Assembly: GCA_002840755.1 (NCBI GenBank)
Contig: PHBZ01000003.1
Coordinates: forward strand, 133,287-197,286
DNA: 64,000 nt
Reading direction: 5' to 3'
DNA from: Chloroflexi bacterium HGW-Chloroflexi-10
GTDB taxonomy: Bacteria > Chloroflexota > Anaerolineae > Anaerolineales > Anaerolineaceae
How positions within the stretch are numbered: the stretch's first letter is position 1; every line of letters begins with the position of its first letter. Both the position numbers and the translations under genes were made by a program. Shown one piece after another: positions 1 through 8,296 of this stretch. Under the pieces are notes generated by a model, which was not told the DNA's origin, did not search any database, and worked only from the letters and a program-made list of their open reading frames with translations.

Positions 1-10
1 TGGTAAAAAG

Positions 11-37
11 AAAACAGGCGTATTTGACGCCTGTTTT
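11..37. terminator. Hairpin terminator of the gene left of the window
   Basis: A 10-bp perfect stem (11-20 with 28-37) closes a 7-nt loop. The right arm ends in TTTT and the left arm begins with AAAA, so it could work in either direction. It most likely ends a gene lying before the window. Confidence 0.6.
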
Positions 38-60
38 CATCTGTCTGGTGGAGCCGGCTG

Positions 61-1632
61 GTGATGATAAAAATGGGTCTTAAAAAATTGGGAATGGCAG
101 TGTTAGCGGGGGTTTTGTTTTTCCTATTCTTCAAAATGATGCTATTGATACAAACACCGGGTGGACCGGAATTGGTCCATGGCTGGAAAGTTCAGTTCAA
201 TAACCAGATAATCGAGGTTGATTTACCTTACCAGCGTTTTGCTGATCAAAAAACCGCCCTGCTGTTTTCTTACCAACTGAAAGCAACCGGGGAAGACGCA
301 TTGGTGATCCCGCATCTTTCGGCGCAAGCCTTCAGCGTATATCTTAATCAGATGTTGATCTATAGTGTTGGGGATCCTGTGGAAGTAAGCGGCAATATCA
401 AAAATTATGCGCATGTGATTAAGCTGCCTTTAACCGAGACGGGAGAAAATCTTCTTGAAATTGAATTATTCAGCCGGGAAAATATTGGTTTTTCTTCCCC
501 TCCTTACCTGACCAGCTTTAGCAATGGCCTGGAAGCCGTGACCCGGATGAATTTTTTCATGCAATATCTATTGTTAATCTCAATGGGTGCGGCATTGATT
601 TCGGGTCTTATTCTTGTGATTCTATCCTTTTCAGATCATCATGGATTTTCGGGAGAGCTGCTTTTTGGTCTGGCTTCCATTTTGAGCGTTGTTTATTGTA
701 TAGATTATGTTTATGTACCCACCTGGGGAAGTATTGGGACTGCGTTACTAGTTAAAAAACTTTCGATGATCGCTGCTTATCTAGCTGCTTTGACCTTTTT
801 TGGCGGATTGGAAGTGTATTTTCAAAAACGGATCAAGCTCGCACTCGGTTTCAGTGTGCCGATTCTGATATGTATCATCATTCTGGCTGTACAGGTGAAT
901 ATCTCCAGTTTATTACTGACAATACCCTATTTGAATGGTGTACTGCTGGGTTTGTTTATAGCCGCTGTTATTTTAATCATCATCAAAATGGAAAAGAGGT
1001 TATGGATGATGGTGCCGGTGGTCTGGTTAACCCTATCCATGGCTCAATTGGTGTTGGCGATGAATTTTGATAGGCCCTGGCTGTTTGTGATGCAATATGT
1101 GGTAATAATCAGCGCGATTTCGTTTGGCGTAAATCAAATTTTTGAATTTAACCAGGTCTTTCAGGAAAACCGCGAACTGCGCAAAAAAACCAATATTGAT
1201 CCATTGACGGGCGCCTATAACCGTTCCATCATTGATGCAGGGATTATTCAACCACAGGATACACTGGTTATTTTAGATCTGGATAATTTTAAAACCTATA
1301 ATGATCATTATGGACAGCAGGTGGGCGACAGCCTGTTGATTGATTTTGTGCATTCGATGCGAGAATCATTGCGAGGAGGGGATATGGTGATTCGTTATGG
1401 TTGGGATGAGTTTATGATCGTATTGGGAAAGATACCGATGGAAGATGCCTATAAGGTGATGATAAGAATTCAATATGAATTCCAACGCAAAGTAAACGAC
1501 AAGAAATTAGATTTTTCCTTTGGCGTGGCCTGTGTAGAAAATTCGGTTGAAGAGGCCATAAAAAAAGCGGACCAGCGGATGTACCAGATGAAATTTGATA
1601 AACAAGCCTATTTACCGCGTGGTGAGTTTTAG
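61..1632 (+). CDS. Membrane sensor with 7TM-DISM-like region and degenerate GGDEF domain
   Basis: The 523-residue protein has an N-terminal membrane segment (about 10-30), an extracellular beta-rich region to about 165, a block of about seven hydrophobic helices (165-385) and a C-terminal GGDEF-type domain (about 395-520). This layout matches diguanylate cyclases of the 7TMR-DISM class, which make cyclic di-GMP from two GTP at the inner membrane. The signature reads G447-W-D-E-F, so the second glycine of GGDEF is tryptophan. An RxxD inhibitory site (R438 to D441) lies exactly five residues before it. The substitution may abolish catalysis and leave a GTP or c-di-GMP receptor. The start is GTG at 61 or ATG at 64, behind GGTGGAG at 47-53. 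It stands alone, with a converging gene downstream. Confidence 0.88.
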   Translation: MMIKMGLKKLGMAVLAGVLFFLFFKMMLLIQTPGGPELVHGWKVQFNNQIIEVDLPYQRFADQKTALLFSYQLKATGEDALVIPHLSAQAFSVYLNQMLIYSVGDPVEVSGNIKNYAHVIKLPLTETGENLLEIELFSRENIGFSSPPYLTSFSNGLEAVTRMNFFMQYLLLISMGAALISGLILVILSFSDHHGFSGELLFGLASILSVVYCIDYVYVPTWGSIGTALLVKKLSMIAAYLAALTFFGGLEVYFQKRIKLALGFSVPILICIIILAVQVNISSLLLTIPYLNGVLLGLFIAAVILIIIKMEKRLWMMVPVVWLTLSMAQLVLAMNFDRPWLFVMQYVVIISAISFGVNQIFEFNQVFQENRELRKKTNIDPLTGAYNRSIIDAGIIQPQDTLVILDLDNFKTYNDHYGQQVGDSLLIDFVHSMRESLRGGDMVIRYGWDEFMIVLGKIPMEDAYKVMIRIQYEFQRKVNDKKLDFSFGVACVENSVEEAIKKADQRMYQMKFDKQAYLPRGEF

Positions 1633-1678
1633 AGAGTTTTTATAGCATTGTTCCATTAAAAAATACACATTTGAATAC

Positions 1679-2242
1679 CTAATAATTTTGCAGCCAAGGC
1701 GTTATTTCTTTTTCCAAATCCTGGGGGAGGAACATACCAATATGGATATGAACCACCATGCCTTGAGGGTCAACCAGAATGGAGGTGGGAAACCCATTAA
1801 TTCCCATTGCGGTAATCGTTTCACCTTCCAGGTCGAGTAAAACAGGGAAGGTAAGGTTGTTTAATTGCGCAAAGGCGGATGCAACTGACCCCGTCTCACC
1901 CGCATTAATTGCCAGGATGGTGAAATTTTCATCCTGATAGGTACGGTAATAGGCTTCCAAATCCGGCATTTCATCACGACAGGGTGGGCACCAGGTAGCC
2001 CAGGTATTGATCAATACGAATTTTCCCTGATATTCACTCAGCGTATGGGTGTTGCCGAGAATGTCCGATAAACTAAAATCACCGATGGGCTGCCCTTTGA
2101 CTGCCTGGTTTACTGTTGTTTCATGCGAGTGGTTTGTGAAAGATAAAAGAGTCACTACTAGAAATAGAGCGACAATAGCGGCGGCTATTTTCCAGTTACG
2201 ATTTTTTTTGGCATTTTTCAATGCGGTGGCAGATGTTTTCAT
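1679..2242 (-). CDS. TlpA/ResA-type membrane-anchored thioredoxin
   Basis: The 187-residue protein has one N-terminal membrane anchor (about 18-35) followed by a redoxin fold with the active site W84-C85-P-P-C88. The family acts outside the membrane as a thiol-disulfide reductant, for example in cytochrome c maturation. The cis-proline loop is visible as GFPTSIL near residue 153. No cytochrome biogenesis gene lies nearby, so its partner is unknown. An AAGAGG box lies about 12 nt before the ATG. Confidence 0.9.
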   Translation of the reverse strand: MKTSATALKNAKKNRNWKIAAAIVALFLVVTLLSFTNHSHETTVNQAVKGQPIGDFSLSDILGNTHTLSEYQGKFVLINTWATWCPPCRDEMPDLEAYYRTYQDENFTILAINAGETGSVASAFAQLNNLTFPVLLDLEGETITAMGINGFPTSILVDPQGMVVHIHIGMFLPQDLEKEITPWLQNY

Positions 2243-2673
2243 TTTGGTTGTTACCTCTTGAATTATTTTGTGTTTGCTGATGGTTTTCTCAATTGAGATA
2301 ACGATGGGATGTTTGCAAATTAATAACCCAAAAAAATTGATTATTCCATTTAGAATTAAGGTCTGCCCTAATTCTATCTTTTTAATGATTAGATCACAAA
2401 AGAATGAAAAAGTTGCTATTTTACCTTTTTGGTTTGAATTCAGTTAGGAATCTATAAAAAATTCTGTATAATAATTATCAGGTGTTCCAAATATGGGCAT
2501 GGGGATCTCAAATTTGGAAAATTAACGTTTTTGCCAGGATTTTTTGATTGGACAGGTTCTTTAATACCTCTTTTCCATACCATATGTGAATAAGAATTTT
2601 CTATTGGATTCTTTATAAAAGTGATAAGTGACCAATGAACCAGACGAAATATTATTATATCTCCGGAGAAAAA
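2243..2673. other. Non-coding gap between divergent genes
   Basis: 431 nt without a supported gene. Visible items: a hairpin on the + strand (2351-2358 with 2369-2376) followed by TCTTTTT, which resembles a terminator although no + strand gene precedes it directly, and a TATAAT hexamer at 2467-2472 about 200 nt before the next gene with no convincing -35 box. The region is AT-rich and otherwise featureless to me. Confidence 0.4.
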
Positions 2674-3222
2674 ATGAATCGAAGCATAAGATTTACAGGC
2701 ATAGTTTTACTTGTATTGGTGCTAACGGTGTTTGCCAGACAGATACCCACGCAGGTTCAGGCAAGGCAAGAAGCCAGCTTAAGCGGCACAGCAGAACGCT
2801 GGTCATCGGGAGTAATGGTGGATGGGCCGCTGGAATATGCCGCAATTGCCGGCCGCATGGTAACCAATGCAGCCGCGTTTCGGGCTGACCCAGCAGTTCC
2901 AGATAAATACTTTGTTTTTCCGGCACCAGCCGTGCAGCGAACGCTGGAATCTGCAAAGTTTCAAATTATTGAGCGCTCAGAAACCGTTTCAGGTTTTCCA
3001 CAAATGCAATTGGGCATATACAAATTGGATGGTTCTTTGGTCCAGATGATCAGTACCACAGTTGACCTGGCAACCGCTGAAACAGATGCGTGGCTTGATT
3101 TTCAACTGGTTGAAAGTACTTCCGGTATACTTCTTCTTCCCGGACAATTTCTGGCTGTCCATTATACAGGTGGAGACACAACCTTTTCAGTCTATCCTAT
3201 TTTTGATATTGAGCTGCGCTAA
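2674..3222 (+). CDS. Secreted protein of unknown function
   Basis: The 182-residue product starts at ATG 2674, chosen over an upstream in-frame ATG (2635) because GGAG at 2665-2668 lies five bases before it and a signal peptide then begins at once (NRSIRF followed by a hydrophobic stretch ending near VQA). The rest is a small beta-rich domain with no motif I recognise. It is the first gene of a three-gene operon, 6 nt before the next start, whose members are all exported. A role in surface assembly with the S74 protein is inference. Confidence 0.75.
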   Translation: MNRSIRFTGIVLLVLVLTVFARQIPTQVQARQEASLSGTAERWSSGVMVDGPLEYAAIAGRMVTNAAAFRADPAVPDKYFVFPAPAVQRTLESAKFQIIERSETVSGFPQMQLGIYKLDGSLVQMISTTVDLATAETDAWLDFQLVESTSGILLLPGQFLAVHYTGGDTTFSVYPIFDIELR

Positions 3223-3228
3223 ACAGAG

Positions 3229-3807
3229 GTGAAGTTGAAAACATTTTCTCATAAACGCAGAATATACCTCAGTATTCTGCTGGCGTTAATTTTACTGACG
3301 GTGCTCCCGGCGGGGTACGTTTTTGCCAAGGTGCTATTAACCTCTCCGCGGGTATGGCGGGCGACCTTTCAGATGGAAGGATTGCCAACGCAAGTTTCAG
3401 AAGTTGGACGGGGACTGCACTGGGCACAATATCATACCAAGGATAATCAATATGATATATTCCCGATGCAGGGATCGTTATTTCAGATAGGAGAAGCTTA
3501 TTTTCTGGTTCCGGAAAATAATACCGACCCTACTGAGCAGGTTTTTCTGGATCTGGTTGTGATTGATCGCGATGGAAACATACAAAAAATAATTTCGCAT
3601 AGTGAAATCCTGTTTGATTCTGGCGCTGCACCTGCCTGGCAAGCTATCAACTTGGACCTGATTGAACCTTTAATGCCCAGTGATCAACTGGCTTTTGTAG
3701 TTAAAACCAATAGCGGCGCAATGGTTGACCTAAAAATTGCTTATGAAGTGGTTGTATATAACATTGGTGAAGAATTGGCTATATTTCTACCCTTGATTAT
3801 GAAATGA
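3229..3807 (+). CDS. Secreted protein with C-terminal AIFLPL tail
   Basis: 192 residues: positively charged N-terminus, one hydrophobic segment (about 13-33, signal peptide or anchor), then a beta-rich domain. I do not recognise the domain. The last nine residues are AIFLPLIMK, nearly identical to the end of the metalloprotease at 24567-26396. The start is GTG at 3229; TTG at 3235 is an alternative because AGGTG precedes it. It is the middle gene of the operon 2674-5290. Confidence 0.72.
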   Translation: MKLKTFSHKRRIYLSILLALILLTVLPAGYVFAKVLLTSPRVWRATFQMEGLPTQVSEVGRGLHWAQYHTKDNQYDIFPMQGSLFQIGEAYFLVPENNTDPTEQVFLDLVVIDRDGNIQKIISHSEILFDSGAAPAWQAINLDLIEPLMPSDQLAFVVKTNSGAMVDLKIAYEVVVYNIGEELAIFLPLIMK

Positions 3808-3817
3808 AAGTAGAGAG

Positions 3818-5290
3818 ATGATGATGAAAAAATGTATTTTAAATCTTGTTCTGGTCAGTTTTTTGGTGGTGAGTGTTTTGTTTGGGGCATTATCGGGGTA
3901 TGTAAAAGCTCAAACCGAAATCACCGGTTTGGAAATGGTTGTTAATGGGGATCAATTGGAATGGTACACAGAATGGACGGTTTCCGGATATCAATTAAGA
4001 ATTATTTTGCCGGATAATAATATCTTGGAGGAGAGTTTCGCGGATGATCAAATCCCCGTTTTTTCTCTGATGAATGGCAAAAGTGAATCAATTGCAAATG
4101 GTTTGTATGGGTTTCGTTTGGTGGGAATAGCAACCGGTACGCCACCGATAAGAAATGAAGACCAGTTTTTGGAAACAAAAGAAGGATTGGTTTGGGAAGG
4201 CATATTCCGGATTGAGAACGGGAGAGTGGTGATTCCCAGCGATTCAGGGATAAGTGAAATGGGTATTCAACCCATGGATCTGGTTACTGCTGATGATCAT
4301 ATTGTAACGGGCAGTTTGTGTGTGGGTTTTGATTGTGTCAATAACGAAAGTTTTGGCTTTGATACAATCCGGCTAAAGGAAAATAATACACGGATTAAAT
4401 TCGATGATACCAGCGCAACAGCCGGATTCCCTGCTACCGACTGGCAACTTACGGCTAATGATTCGGCCAGCGGTGGATTGAATAGATTTTCGATTGAGGA
4501 TATAACCAACAGTAAGAATATTTTTACCCTGGAGGCAAATGCACCGACCAATTCCCTTTATGTGGATGATAGAGGTAATGTGGGATTAGGTACCAGTAAT
4601 CCTATTTTAGAACTTCATCTTTTGGATAGCGATACGCCAGCAATTCGCATGGATCAGGATAGCTCCGGAGGGTTCACAGCACAAATTTGGGATGTGGCTG
4701 GGAATGAGGCTAATTTCTTTATCCGGGATGTGACCGGTGGTTCGAGATTGCCGTTCCGCATTCGACCGGGAACTCCAACAAATACTCTGACCTTGATAGA
4801 GACTGGGTATGTAGGGATTGGAACATGGTCACCAGAAGCTAAGCTACATGTGATTGGCAATGCTATCTTTGAAGGTTATATCGTGGAACGTTCGGATGAA
4901 GCCTCAAAGGAGAATTTTTCGGTGGTTGATGCGCAGGATATTTTGGCGAAGCTGGCCGAGATTCCGATAACCAGCTGGAATTATATTGATGATGCGGCAA
5001 AAAGCCTACATATTGGCCCGATGGCGCAGGATTTTTATGCGGCTTTTGGTTTGGGAATGGACGACAAACACCTGGGTGCCCTGGATGTGAACGGGGTCAA
5101 TCTGGCGGCTATTCAGGAATTGAACCGTCAATTAATTGAAAAAGATGAACAGATTGAAGCGTTAGAAACCAGGGTTAAAATGTTAGAAACTCAATCTCCC
5201 GGTTCGGCAACAACGAACCTGGTTCTGCCGATGGCGTTTGGTTTCATTGGTCTACTGGCCGGCGCCTGGTTGGTGCGTAAAAAGCAATAA
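3818..5290 (+). CDS. Surface protein with S74 (endosialidase-type) chaperone domain and C-terminal anchor
   Basis: 490 residues: signal peptide (about 1-32), an unassigned ectodomain, two repeats of the kind GxGTxxPxxxLH (near 250 and 330) typical of proteins carrying this domain, and an intramolecular chaperone of endosialidase (peptidase S74) from about 355 to 450. The self-cleavage dipeptide of the family is present as S359-D360, followed by SKENF and the SWNY motif. A coiled coil (about 428-456) and one membrane helix followed by RKKQ (about 467-490) end the protein. In phage tailspikes the domain trimerises the shaft and cleaves itself off. Here cleavage would release the ectodomain from the membrane-anchored stub. 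ATG at 3824 is better spaced from AGAGAG than 3818. Confidence 0.85.
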   Translation: MMMKKCILNLVLVSFLVVSVLFGALSGYVKAQTEITGLEMVVNGDQLEWYTEWTVSGYQLRIILPDNNILEESFADDQIPVFSLMNGKSESIANGLYGFRLVGIATGTPPIRNEDQFLETKEGLVWEGIFRIENGRVVIPSDSGISEMGIQPMDLVTADDHIVTGSLCVGFDCVNNESFGFDTIRLKENNTRIKFDDTSATAGFPATDWQLTANDSASGGLNRFSIEDITNSKNIFTLEANAPTNSLYVDDRGNVGLGTSNPILELHLLDSDTPAIRMDQDSSGGFTAQIWDVAGNEANFFIRDVTGGSRLPFRIRPGTPTNTLTLIETGYVGIGTWSPEAKLHVIGNAIFEGYIVERSDEASKENFSVVDAQDILAKLAEIPITSWNYIDDAAKSLHIGPMAQDFYAAFGLGMDDKHLGALDVNGVNLAAIQELNRQLIEKDEQIEALETRVKMLETQSPGSATTNLVLPMAFGFIGLLAGAWLVRKKQ

Positions 5291-5312
5291 AGCAAGATTC
5301 AGGTTATTGTAA

Positions 5313-5350
5313 ACACCCGGATCCTGTATTGGTAGATCCGGGTGTTTTTT
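5313..5350 (+). terminator. Rho-independent terminator of the S74 operon
   Basis: An 11-bp perfect stem (5313-5323 with 5335-5345) is followed by six T. It lies between converging genes, and the opposite strand also carries an A/T tract, so it may serve both. Confidence 0.88.
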
Positions 5351-5954
5351 ATCGCCAGTTGACCGGGACCTGTTGGTTGAGATGCAGTAATTTGCCGGTT
5401 TTGTTTTTTACGGACAGTGTTGTAACCGAAGCCGGCGCAATACGCAGGTAATTGAAATTTTTCAGAGGTAAGCTGATCATTGCCCCGACACTATGGCGCA
5501 CAATACTGCCGTGGGTGAAGACAGCAATCAGCGCAGGGGAGGGATGCTGCTCAGCCAGGGAGTAAATGGTTTTTTCAACGCGTTGAAGGACGGATACGGC
5601 GCTATCCCCTCCCGGGCTATGCATCTCAACTGGGTTGCGTTGAAAAGCCTGCCACTGTGGGTCTTGTTCCAGGGTCCTGAAGTCCACGCCCTGCCATTTG
5701 CCGAAGTTTACCTGGTTAAAACCCGGTTCGATGGCAACTGGCAGATTGAGAGCTTTTGCAAGAGGGGCGGCTGTCTGGCGGGCGCGTAACAGCGGACTGG
5801 AAAAGATAAAATCTATGGGTAAATGGCTTAAAGCGATGGCGAGCTGGCCGGCCTGGGTAAAACCCTCGGCATTCAGGGGGCTGTCGATCTGCCCGGCGAG
5901 TGCTTCGTCTACATCATCAGTATCACCGTGTCGGATAAATAAAAAGGTTGTCAT
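5349..5954 (-). CDS. Histidine phosphatase family protein
   Basis: The 201-residue protein opens with the phosphohistidine motif RHGDT (residues 8-12) and has the second catalytic His in FTHGS, as in the phosphoglycerate-mutase/phosphatase superfamily. Substrates in this family range from phosphosugars to alpha-ribazole phosphate, and the sequence does not decide. A paralogue lies upstream (6209-6862) across a structured 254-nt gap. No strong Shine-Dalgarno is seen; GAGG lies about 20 nt before the ATG. Confidence 0.88.
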   Translation of the reverse strand: MTTFLFIRHGDTDDVDEALAGQIDSPLNAEGFTQAGQLAIALSHLPIDFIFSSPLLRARQTAAPLAKALNLPVAIEPGFNQVNFGKWQGVDFRTLEQDPQWQAFQRNPVEMHSPGGDSAVSVLQRVEKTIYSLAEQHPSPALIAVFTHGSIVRHSVGAMISLPLKNFNYLRIAPASVTTLSVKNKTGKLLHLNQQVPVNWR

Positions 5955-6208
5955 GGTCTTTTAGTTATTACCTCAGGTCTGTAGTAAATGTGGAAGATGC
6001 CTGGGCGGTTGCTTCCCGGGCATCTTCCAACGAAGGGAGTAATGCACTGAAATGATCAGTACATACAATCTAATTGTACCAATAATCCGATGATGATAGG
6101 GGAGTATCGGTTGATCAATTGCGCAGTGAAGGGCGAGGCATGGGGTATTGGACGGGCAGTGAAAATTCTTCTGACCTCGCCCGTACGGAATGCTGAGCAA
6201 AATGGGGA
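5955..6208 (-). other. Structured intergenic region, possible leader of the downstream phosphatase gene
   Basis: Four inverted repeats in 254 nt: 5991-6005 with 6015-6029 (15 bp, one G-T pair, no T-tract), 6064-6069 with 6073-6078, 6131-6138 with 6175-6182 (8 bp perfect), and 6152-6157 with 6179-6184 (6 bp perfect). The last two share bases 6179-6182 and so cannot form together. I found no match to a riboswitch I know. Confidence 0.4.
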
Positions 6209-6862
6209 TTATTTTTTTTGGGGTTTGTTTTTTGGTGGAGGCGGTTTGAGGCTATCGAGAAGCTGCTGGCAGACTATCTGATTAATAAAAGGAACATGGA
6301 TATTTTCTTCCTGACGCATTATGACTGTTAAAGAGGTGGGGTTGATTGCCAGACGCTGGAATGCATTGATGGGCATATTCAGGTAATGCGCCACCAATAA
6401 GCGGATTGAATCGGAGTGGCTGAAACAAGCGATCAGGTCTTGTTGTTCATATTGCTGGTTGATAGCCTCTACACCATCTATGAGGCGTTTCTGCGCTTCA
6501 GGAAAACTTTCTCCTCCAGGAAAACGCATTTCCTGTGGATTGTGTTGAACGGTTTTCCATAATTTTGTACGGCCTAATTGTTTTATGGATTTACCCTGCC
6601 AATCACCAAAATCGATTTCCAGCAATTCGAGGTTGGTTTGGACAGACAATTGTAATTGTTGGGCGAGGGGCGCGGCGGTTTCCATTGTGCGATCCAATGG
6701 GCTGGACCAGATGGCTTTGATTGGCAGATTTTTCAGGATGCCGGCAATGGTTTCGGCCTGTTGAAGGCCGCGCTGGTTGAGATGAATACCCGGCAAACGG
6801 CCGGCCAGTTTTTTGCCCACCCAATCGTTTTCTCCGTGACGGATTAGCAGAATAGTTGCCAT
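6209..6862 (-). CDS. Histidine phosphatase family protein (paralogue)
   Basis: 217 residues with RHGEN at 8-12 and the late catalytic His in CFSHSD. It aligns along its length with the neighbour at 5349-5954 (both have a DW/DVDEALAG- or KKLAG-like stretch and a P-GG-S loop), so the two look like an old tandem duplication. The C-terminus is a short Pro/Lys-rich tail. It starts 2 nt after the rarA stop and is probably co-transcribed with it. Confidence 0.88.
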   Translation of the reverse strand: MATILLIRHGENDWVGKKLAGRLPGIHLNQRGLQQAETIAGILKNLPIKAIWSSPLDRTMETAAPLAQQLQLSVQTNLELLEIDFGDWQGKSIKQLGRTKLWKTVQHNPQEMRFPGGESFPEAQKRLIDGVEAINQQYEQQDLIACFSHSDSIRLLVAHYLNMPINAFQRLAINPTSLTVIMRQEENIHVPFINQIVCQQLLDSLKPPPPKNKPQKK

Positions 6863-6863
6863 G

Positions 6864-8216
6864 TTATGGAGTTTTTCCTTTTTTTAAGCCCTCAGTTTGG
6901 TCTTTGCGCCAGGCAGCTACCCGGGCAGCTATCTGCGCTTCATAGCCCTGGTCTGAGGGTTTATAGAAATGCTTGCCGACCAGTTGATTGGGGAGGTATT
7001 GTTGGGCGACAAAATGATCGGGAAATTCATGCGGATAGAGATAGCCTTCGCCATGTCCGAAGCCTTTGGCGTCGCGGCTGCTATCCATCAAATGGATAGG
7101 AACCTGCCCCATTCCTTCTTCTTCCATCAATTTTCGGACTTTAAAATAAGCCATAGCGGAATTGGATTTGGGTGCAGTTGCCAGATAGAGGGTGGCTTCT
7201 ACGATGGGGAAAATGCCTTCGGGCATGCCAATGAATTCATAGGCTGCGGCGGCGGCATTGGCAACGACCAGTGCCTGCGGGTCTGCCAGGCCAATGTCTT
7301 CGCCGGAGAGAACAATCAGGCGGCGCAAGATGAAGCGCGGGTCCTCGCCGGCGGCCAGCATTTTTGCCAGCCAATACAAGGCTGCATCCGGATCACTGCC
7401 GCGGACTGATTTAATAAATGCTGATATGGTATCGTAATGCGCATCACCATCTTTATCATACAATACGGCGCGTTTCTGAATGGAATCCTGCGCATCTTTC
7501 AAAGTAATGTGGATGGTTTGATTAGCATCCGGGGTGGTGGTTTCTACTGCCAGTTCCAGCGCGTTCAATAAGTTGCGGGCATCACCACCGCTCATGCGCA
7601 TGAAATGATCGCGCGCCTCTTCATCGAGGAGGATTTTTCGATTGCCATAGCCATGGGTAGGATCGGTTAAGGCGCGTTCGATGATCTTTTTCAGGTGCTC
7701 TTCTGTGAGTGGTTCCAATTGGAAGACACGGGAGCGCGAGACCAGGGCAGGGATTACATCAAAGTAGGGGTTTTCGGTGGTCGCACCAATTAAAGTCACC
7801 ATGCCACTTTCCACATGCGGTAAAAGGGCATCCTGCTGGGCTTTATTCCAGCGATGAACTTCGTCGATAAAGAGGATGGTACGCTGCTGGTAAAGTTTGC
7901 GGCGTTCTTCGGCCAGCGCAATTACCCGGCGTAATTCGGCCACGCCGGCCAGGACGGCGGATATTGTTTCGAATTGGGCTTTGGTATGCAGGGCAATCAA
8001 CTGCGCCAGGGTCGTTTTCCCGGTACCGGGCGGACCGGTAAAGAGGATGGATGAGAAGAGACGATCAGCCTGGATGGCACGGCGAAGGATTTTGCCTTCT
8101 CCGATGATATGTTCTTGTCCAATGTATTCATCAAAGGTGCGCGGACGCATGCGGGCGGCGAGTGGGGCTTCCTGCTGCATGCGCTCCTGCATGGCATGTT
8201 GAAACAAGTCTGTCAT
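6864..8216 (-). CDS. rarA: Replication-associated recombination protein A (MgsA/RarA AAA+ ATPase)
   Basis: The 450-residue protein carries Walker A GPPGTGKTT (61-69), Walker B with FIDEVHRW near 115, a sensor TTENPYF and the C-terminal MgsA tetramerisation region with the SMDSSRD-like stretch (HLMDSSRDAKGFG). RarA is a clamp-loader-like ATPase that acts at stalled replication forks. Length and motifs are normal for the family. The start has AGGAT 7 nt upstream. It heads a unit with the following phosphatase gene. Confidence 0.96.
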   Translation of the reverse strand: MTDLFQHAMQERMQQEAPLAARMRPRTFDEYIGQEHIIGEGKILRRAIQADRLFSSILFTGPPGTGKTTLAQLIALHTKAQFETISAVLAGVAELRRVIALAEERRKLYQQRTILFIDEVHRWNKAQQDALLPHVESGMVTLIGATTENPYFDVIPALVSRSRVFQLEPLTEEHLKKIIERALTDPTHGYGNRKILLDEEARDHFMRMSGGDARNLLNALELAVETTTPDANQTIHITLKDAQDSIQKRAVLYDKDGDAHYDTISAFIKSVRGSDPDAALYWLAKMLAAGEDPRFILRRLIVLSGEDIGLADPQALVVANAAAAAYEFIGMPEGIFPIVEATLYLATAPKSNSAMAYFKVRKLMEEEGMGQVPIHLMDSSRDAKGFGHGEGYLYPHEFPDHFVAQQYLPNQLVGKHFYKPSDQGYEAQIAARVAAWRKDQTEGLKKGKTP

Positions 8217-8243
8217 GGGTTATCCTGCTTTCCAAGTCAGTAT

Positions 8244-8273
8244 AACGGTTTCAGCATGCCGCTGCAAACCGTT
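8244..8273. other. Strong intergenic hairpin without T-tract
   Basis: Arms 8244-8255 and 8261-8273 pair over 12 bp with one bulged base and a 5-nt loop. A separate 13-nt palindrome (GTGAAA-A-TTTCAC) lies at 8274-8286. They occupy the gap between the histidine kinase stop and the rarA start. Neither side has a run of T, so a canonical terminator is unlikely. Confidence 0.5.
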
Positions 8274-8296
8274 GTGAAAATTTCACACCTTCTATT

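Noticed and set aside
5955..6208. Cobalamin riboswitch in front of a CobC-like phosphatase
   Set aside because: No B12-box-like sequence is visible on the minus strand, and the phosphatase has no cobalamin neighbours.
6969..7409. Open frame of 146 codons on the + strand
   Set aside because: Antisense to the conserved C-terminal half of rarA; no ribosome site or family match.
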